A stretch of DNA of 53,764 bases, taken from positions 1 through 53,764 of the forward strand of contig BBFS01000020.1 in assembly GCA_001313365.1 (NCBI GenBank), in the 5' to 3' direction. The translations under genes were made by a program, and so were the position numbers. Shown one piece after another: positions 49,200 to 53,764 of this stretch. Below the pieces are notes generated by a model that did not search any database, had not been told where the DNA came from, and worked only from the letters and a program-made list of their open reading frames with translations. The stretch comes from Paenarthrobacter nitroguajacolicus JCM 14115. GTDB taxonomy: Bacteria > Actinomycetota > Actinomycetes > Actinomycetales > Micrococcaceae. Each line of letters opens with the position of its first letter. Positions within the stretch are counted from its first letter, which is position 1.

Positions 49200-51184
49200 G
49201 TGACCACCCTGACGAGGCCCCCCCCGGCCGACCCGGCCGATAAGCCCAAAAATTCCTTCAAGCTCAAATCCTGGCTGCTGGAAGGAATGCCGGACACCTC
49301 AGGGAAACGGCAGGGACCTCACGGCCGGCCTGCGGACTCGCATAAGCCGCAAGCCTGGTGGAAGGTCATGTGCCTCACCGGACTCGACTACTTCTCCACC
49401 CTCGGCTACCAGCCGGCCATCGCCGCCCTTGCCGCCGGGTTGCTCTCCCCCCCGCTGGCCACGCTACTTCTGGTCCTGGCAACCCTGGCCGGCGCGCTAC
49501 CCGTCTACCGGCGCGTGGCCAAGGAAAGCCCGCGCGGCGAAGGGTCCATCGCCATGCTTGAACGCCTGCTTCCACGATGGGGAGGCAAGCTCTTCGTCCT
49601 TGCCCTCCTTGCTTCGCCGCAACCGACTTCATGATCACCATCACGCTCTCCGCCGCCGACGCCACAGCCCACCTCATCGAGAACCCCTTCGCGCCGCACT
49701 TCCTCGAAGGCCAACAAGTGGTCATCACGCTGGCTTTGATCGCCGGCCTGGGCGTCGTCTTCCTGCGCGGATTCAAGGAAGCCATCAACGTGGCAGTAGT
49801 GCTGGTGGCGGCGTTCCTTGCACTCAACCTCGTGGTGATCGCCGTATCCATGACCCACCTCTTCACGGAATCAGGCGTCATAACCGACTGGTGGACCGCA
49901 CTCACCACCTCCCACGGCGACCCCATCATGATGATCGCCTGGCACTGCTGGTGTTCCCGCGCCTGGCACTGGGACTCTCCGGATTCGAAACCGGTGTTGC
50001 CGTCATGCCCCAGATCAAGGGCCACGCCACAGACACCGAAGCCAACCCGGCAGGCCGGATCAAGGCGCCCACAAGCTCCTCACCACCGCCGCCATCATCA
50101 TGAGCTCGTTCCTCATCACCTCCAGCTTCACCACCGTCATGCTGATCCCCCCCGCCGCAGAATTCCAAGACGGCGGCAAGGCCGAGGGCCGCGCGCTGGC
50201 CTACCTCGCTCACAAGTTCCTTGGGGACGGCTTCGGAACTGTCTATGACGTCAGCACCATTGCCATCCTGTGGTTCGCCGGCGCGTCAGCCATGGCCGGG
50301 CTCTTGAACCTTGTCCCCCCCCGCTACCTGCCCCGCTACGGCATGGCACCTGCGTGGGCCCGGGCTCTCCGTCCACTGGTTCTGGTGTTTACGGTCATCG
50401 CCTTCATCGTCACCGTCATTTTCCAGGCGGACGTCAACGCCCAGGGTGGCGCATACGCCACGGGCGTGCTGGTCCTGATTACCTCGGCTTCAATAGCCGT
50501 GACCCTGTCCGCGCGGCGAAAGAAGCAGCGGGCGCAGGTCATTGGATTTGGACTGATCTCGCTCGTTTTCGTCTACACCACCGTGGTCAACTCGATCGAG
50601 CGCCCCCGACGGCCTGAAGATTGCGGCCCTCTTCATCCTGGGCATCATGGTTGTCAGTTTTACCTCCCGCATGCGGCGCGCCTTCGAGCTCCGGGCCACG
50701 CACATCAAGATGGACGAGAAAGCCCTCGAATTCACGGCCAACGCTTCCGAAGGCCCCCCCGTTCGCATCATTGCCCACGAGCCAAGCACCTCAGTGCAAG
50801 CCGTTATAGGGAGAAGCTTCAGCACGCCCAGCAGGCAAGCCACCTGCCGTTGACTGCGACGCCGTCTTCATCGAAGTCATCGTGGACGACAGCTCGGACT
50901 TCGAGCAGGAACTCCAAGTTGTGGGCAAGCTCCGGCACGGGTTCAAAATCCTGGAAGTGCACAGCAACAACGTGCCCAACACCGTGGCCGCAGTACTCCT
51001 CCACATCCGGGACGTCACCGGATTCATGCCGCACATCTACTTCCGCTGGACCGAGGGCAACCCGATTTCCAACCTCAGCAAGTTCCTGTTCTTTGGCGAA
51101 GGAGAGATTGCGCCGGTAACCCGCGAAGTGCTGAGGGAAGCCGAGCCGGACATCACCCGCCGGCCGTGGGTGCACGTGGGCTAA
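49200..51184 (+). CDS. APC-superfamily amino acid/polyamine permease (frame-disrupted)
   Basis: About 660 residues. It starts at GTG 49200 after AAGGACA. The N-terminal tail ([27 protein letters not shown]) precedes [28 protein letters not shown] and about twelve membrane segments, including [45 protein letters not shown] and [19 protein letters not shown] soluble C-terminal domain of about 170 residues follows ([63 protein letters not shown]), ending RPWVHVG. It is divergent from the agmatinase gene and may import its substrate. Slips near 49615, 49950, 50072, 50605 and 50805. Confidence 0.85.
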
Positions 51185-51210
51185 CCGCCCGGATCCGCGC
51201 GCCGATACTA

Positions 51211-51251
51211 CAGATAATGCCCATGTTTGCTGCAAACATGGGCATTATCTG
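51211..51251. terminator. 41-base perfect palindrome between convergent genes
   Basis: Two 20-base arms, CAGATAATGCCC... and its exact complement, meet around one central T. It lies 26 bases after the APC permease stop (+) and 20 bases after the XRE-cupin stop (-). The likely role is a bidirectional terminator. No T-run follows either arm, and the central ATGTTTGC/GCAAACAT resembles a repressor half-site pair, so a binding site is the alternative. Confidence 0.6.
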
Positions 51252-51271
51252 TCACCTCGTGAGGGGTGGGC

Positions 51272-51854
51272 CTAGCGGCTCGCTGCCGGCACCAGCACCC
51301 ACAACACCTCCACGGTCTCGTCCGTGGGGTTGATCCAGGTGTGGGGTTCGCGGCCCGGGAAGGAGAGCGTGTCCCCCCCTCTTCGAGGTCGTACTCCTCA
51401 TTGGTCAGGATGAGCTTGATCCGGCCCTTGACCACATGCAGGACGTCCACGTCGCAGTCCACGGCATAGAGCTCGTTTTCACCGCGGCCACGCGGCTCGA
51501 TGGTTGCCTGCAGGATCTGGAGCCGACGTTCGGAGCGGGCGGTCAACAAACGCTCCACGATGCCCTGGCCACCCAGGGAGATGCGGGGGGGGCCGTCGTC
51601 GCGCTTGGTCAGGTGTGTCTCCGGAGCTGCGAACAGGTCCCCCCCACGGATACGGACAGCACTTGGCAGAGAGTGACCAGCGAGGCGACCGACGGCGATG
51701 TCAGGTCCCGCTCCACACGGCTGAGGAAGCCTTTGGTCAGGCCGGTAGCATCCGCCACTTGCTCGATGGTGAGCCGCTGCGCTTGCCGGGCTGCGCGGAT
51801 TCTGGAACCGATGGCAACGGGAACATTGCTCGGTTCAACGGGTAGAGCCTTCAT
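51272..51854 (-). CDS. XRE-family regulator with cupin sensor domain (frame-disrupted)
   Basis: About 195 residues. It starts MKALPVEPSNVPVAIGSRIRAARQAQ. The helix-turn-helix is LTIEQVADATGLTKGFLSRVERDLTSPSVASLVTLCQVL. After slips near 51645 and 51595 comes a linker and a C-terminal cupin: ILQATIEPRGRGENELYAVDCDVDVLHVVKGRIKLILTNEEYDLEEGD, then PHTWINPTDETVEVLWVLVPAASR ending in TAG at 51274-51272. This architecture (PuuR-like) typically controls polyamine or guanidino-compound genes. It is divergent from the symporter gene and convergent with the permease. Confidence 0.9.
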
Positions 51855-51966
51855 TCACGAACCTTTCAGGCCTGTCATGTGGCCCTGTCATTGGAGCAAT
51901 AGTAGCCGGGAGACAGGACAAGAGCGCCAGAATACGCGAAAGCATGACCTAAGGATCTTGACTGTT

Positions 51967-51997
51967 ACTCCCATCACAACATATCCTCATAGGCAAC
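51967..51997. promoter_or_regulatory. Shared motif in the XRE-cupin/symporter divergent promoter
   Basis: ACTCCCATCA at 51967-51976, and on the minus strand GTTGCCTATGAGGATAT at 51981-51997, matching elements before the agmatinase and APC genes. A dyad CAACAAGTGTTG also lies at 51994-52005. Candidate operator for the XRE-cupin regulator. The remaining ~270-base gap between the two genes shows no gene. Confidence 0.45.
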
Positions 51998-52125
51998 AAG
52001 TGTTGTCTGTGAGGCACACAACACATCCCCCCCAAATCTCCAATCGTCAGCACAGAGACTTCGACGCTTCGCAGGAGTATCGTCGAAAACCCCCAACCTC
52101 CGTGCATCAGCTCCAAGGACCGTTC

Positions 52126-53655
52126 ATGGAATCTTCGGCTATAAACATCGCAATCGTGGTGGTGTACCTGCTCGCCATGCTGGCATTCGGCTGGTGGGGG
52201 GGCAAGTCCCGCACCAAGAACAACAGCGACTTCCTGGTGGCCGGCCGCCGCCTGGGACCCTTCCTTTACACCGGCACCATGGCCGCAGTGGTCCTCGGTG
52301 GCGCATCCACCGTGGGCGGCGTCGGCCTCGGTTACAAGTTCGGCATCTCCGGCATGTGGCTGGTTGTGGCTATTGGTTCAGGCGTGCTGCTGCTCAGCCT
52401 GCTCTTCGCCGGAACCATCCAAAAGCTCAAGATCTACACGGTCTCGCAGATGCTGACCCTCCGCTATGGCAGCACGGCAACCCAGACCTCGGGCATCGTC
52501 ATGTTGGCCTACACGCTGATGCTGTGTGCCACGTCCACCGGTGCTTACGCCACCATCTTCGTGGTCCTCTTCGGCTGGGAGCGTTGGCTCGCCATCGCCA
52601 TCGGCGGCGCAATCGTGCTGGTCTACTCCACCATTGGCGGCATGTGGTCCATCACCTTGGCCGACCAGGTCCAGTTCGTCATCAAGACCGTGGGAATCTT
52701 CTTCCTCATGCTCCCCCCCTTCGCCCTGAACGCCGCAGGTGGCCTCGATGGCATCCGAGCCCGCGTCGATGAGAGCTTCTTCGACATCGGCGGCATCGGC
52801 CTCCAGACGATCATCACCTACTTCGTCGTGTACACACTGGGCCTCCTGATCGGCCAGGACATCTGGCAGCGCGTGTTCACGGCCAAGAACCCCCACAGTT
52901 GCCCGCTGGGGGGGCGGCGCTACCGCCGGCGTCTACTGCATCCTCTACGGCTTCGCAGGTGCCTGATCGGCATGGCCGCCAGCGTTGCCCTCTCCGGCAT
53001 CGAAATCGCTGCCAAGGACGACGTCTACGCAGAGGTCGCTACCCGGCTCCTGCCCATCGGCATCGGCGGCTTGGTTCTTGCTGCAGCTGTGGCGGCCATG
53101 ATGTCCACGGCGTCAGGCGCACTGATTGCTGCTGCAACCGTTGCCCGCGCAGACGTTATGCCTTTCGTTGCCAGCTGGTTTGGCAAGAAGGTGGACACCT
53201 CCGACTCCGATAACCCTGAGCACGACGTCAAGGCCAACCGTTACTGGGTACTCGGCCTGGGGATCGTTGCAATCATCATCGCCATCTCCACCAAGGATGT
53301 GGTGGCCGCACTGACCATTGCCTACGACATCCTGGTTGGCGGCCTCCTCGTGGCCATCATTGGCGGCTTGGTGTGGAAGCGTGGAACGGGCATCGCCGCA
53401 GCATGGTCCATGGCGGCGGGTTCAGTGGTAACCCTCGGAACCATGATCATCCTTGAGATCAACGCCGAAGTTCCCCCCCTCGATGGCATCTACGCCAACG
53501 AGCCCATCTACTTCGGTTTGATCGCCTCGGCTTTGGTGTACGTAGTGGTCTCGCTTGCCAGCAAGCCCACGGATCCGGCAGTCATGAAGGCCTGGACGGA
53601 TCGCGTTGCCGGTACCCGCGTGGCCGAGGAAGAGCTCACCACCCCCGCTTCCTAG
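52126..53655 (+). CDS. Sodium:solute symporter family protein
   Basis: An open reading of 510 residues with about 13 membrane segments. I chose ATG 52126 (MESSAINIAIVVVYLLAMLAFGWWGG) because the membrane domain starts there; the longer upstream reading overlaps the divergent regulator. Family blocks: DFLVAGRRLGPFLYTGTMAAVVLGGASTVGG, TVSQMLTLRYGS, YSTIGGMWSITLADQVQFVIK and GLVLAAAVAAMMSTASGALIAAATV. Between about residues 256 and 282 the text (PHSCPLGGRRYRRRLLHPLRLRRC) is not hydrophobic; an extra C near 52895 and a lost C near 52963 convert it to NPTVARWGGAATAGVYCILYGFAGALIG, a normal segment. Likely imports the substrate of the nearby agmatinase-family enzyme. Confidence 0.9.
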   Translation: MESSAINIAIVVVYLLAMLAFGWWGGKSRTKNNSDFLVAGRRLGPFLYTGTMAAVVLGGASTVGGVGLGYKFGISGMWLVVAIGSGVLLLSLLFAGTIQKLKIYTVSQMLTLRYGSTATQTSGIVMLAYTLMLCATSTGAYATIFVVLFGWERWLAIAIGGAIVLVYSTIGGMWSITLADQVQFVIKTVGIFFLMLPPFALNAAGGLDGIRARVDESFFDIGGIGLQTIITYFVVYTLGLLIGQDIWQRVFTAKNPHSCPLGGRRYRRRLLHPLRLRRCLIGMAASVALSGIEIAAKDDVYAEVATRLLPIGIGGLVLAAAVAAMMSTASGALIAAATVARADVMPFVASWFGKKVDTSDSDNPEHDVKANRYWVLGLGIVAIIIAISTKDVVAALTIAYDILVGGLLVAIIGGLVWKRGTGIAAAWSMAAGSVVTLGTMIILEINAEVPPLDGIYANEPIYFGLIASALVYVVVSLASKPTDPAVMKAWTDRVAGTRVAEEELTTPAS

Positions 53656-53700
53656 GCGGCACAAAGAACTAGGCAGGGTTCGGGAAACAAGTAAAGTTCG

Positions 53701-53740
53701 ACGGCGGCGCCTCCCCTTTTTGGGGGGGCGGCGCCGCCGT
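53701..53740 (+). terminator. Hairpin after the symporter gene
   Basis: ACGGCGGCGCC pairs with GGCGCCGCCGT around a CCCC/T5/G7 loop. It begins 45 bases after the symporter stop. No clear T-run follows, so termination efficiency is uncertain. Nothing else is seen between 53656 and the end of the window. Confidence 0.6.
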
Positions 53741-53764
53741 TGCGCTATGCCCGGGAAACATGCG

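Larger units (their letters stand above)
1..53764. other. Window-wide abnormal G/C homopolymer lengths
   Basis: About 140 runs of at least six G or C were counted by eye; over 110 are exactly seven, about fifteen are six and about a dozen are eight or nine. A natural run-length distribution falls steadily with length, so seven outnumbering six is not natural. In conserved motifs the seven-base runs encode one residue too many, and shorter runs often carry one extra base that breaks the frame. Lost bases (CC to C, CCC to CC) occur too. All coding calls here assume these are sequence errors. Confidence 0.85.

Noticed and set aside
51436..52125. Upstream extension of the symporter reading
   Set aside because: It overlaps the divergent XRE-cupin gene, and its text is not membrane-like; the ATG at 52126 begins the first membrane segment.
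118..53655. Wholesale pseudogene decay
   Set aside because: Between the breaks the protein text is fully conserved, including catalytic residues, with no nonsense or missense drift; only run lengths and single-base losses are affected.
1..53764. G/C tracts as phase-variation (contingency) loci
   Set aside because: Tracts are in nearly every gene, including housekeeping biotin and galactose genes, often several per gene. Contingency tracts are few and concentrated in surface genes.

Overview
The window reads as a high-GC actinobacterial chromosome segment, most likely Micrococcaceae of the Arthrobacter/Paenarthrobacter type. The basis is the bsaP-bioA-bioF-bioD gene order, GTG and TTG starts, WxL/DUF916 surface proteins, Tat and lipobox lipoprotein importers, and the overall protein texture. 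This assignment is recognition, not a search result. No rRNA, tRNA, CRISPR array, transposase or phage gene was seen.

A warning governs the whole annotation. The sequence carries about 140 G or C runs of six or more bases (counted by eye). Runs of seven are far more common than runs of six. Where a family motif gives the expected length, runs of 7-8 look like true runs of 4-5 with three extra bases. In addition many genes carry single-base gains in G/C runs or single-base losses (CC to C, CCC to CC). As a result most long genes are split across frames although their protein content is continuous and family-typical. I treat these as base-calling or assembly errors and give each such gene as one span, not as a set of fragments or as a pseudogene.

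Layout. (1) 1-4959 (+): end of bsaP, then bioA, bioF, bioD, a cytochrome P450 translationally coupled to bioD, and vsr. (2) 4956-8622: a small membrane protein, an Hpt protein, an OmpR-type response regulator and its divergent histidine kinase, and a PLDc_N membrane protein. (3) 8656-12203 (-): McrC and McrB restriction subunits, at the distal end of a long minus-strand gene run. (4) 12289-20341 (-): a galactoside operon (two ABC permeases, a binding lipoprotein, GH35 beta-galactosidase, galM, galE, a 71-residue unknown, a DUF1349 protein). (5) 20406-22737 (+): two tandem LacI-family paralogues. (6) 22734-32556 (-): a second ABC importer with a Tat lipoprotein, a DUF916/WxL surface pair, and a ~1,456-residue GH30-ricin-GH43 enzyme. 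(7) 32745-37816 (-): a DUF5107 protein and a GH123-like protein. (8) 37962-43057 (-): cutC, a thioesterase and a heterodimeric ABC exporter. (9) 43373-45966 (-): MarR-MFS drug-efflux pair. (10) 46179-53655: TPP enzyme plus agmatinase-family ureohydrolase, an APC permease, an XRE-cupin regulator and a sodium:solute symporter, resembling a guanidinobutyrate catabolism cluster.

How they work together. Seven copies of a 16-bp palindromic operator near ATGTTTACGTRAACAT lie before the galactoside operon, over the start codons of both LacI genes, before the second ABC importer and before the giant GH30-GH43 enzyme. This ties regions 4-6 into one regulon. The enzyme set (GH30 of beta-1,6-galactanase type, GH43 of exo-beta-1,3-galactanase type, GH35, galM, galE) points to capture of type II arabinogalactan, import of galacto-oligosaccharides and entry into the Leloir pathway. 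This regulon is the most interesting biological content I can support.
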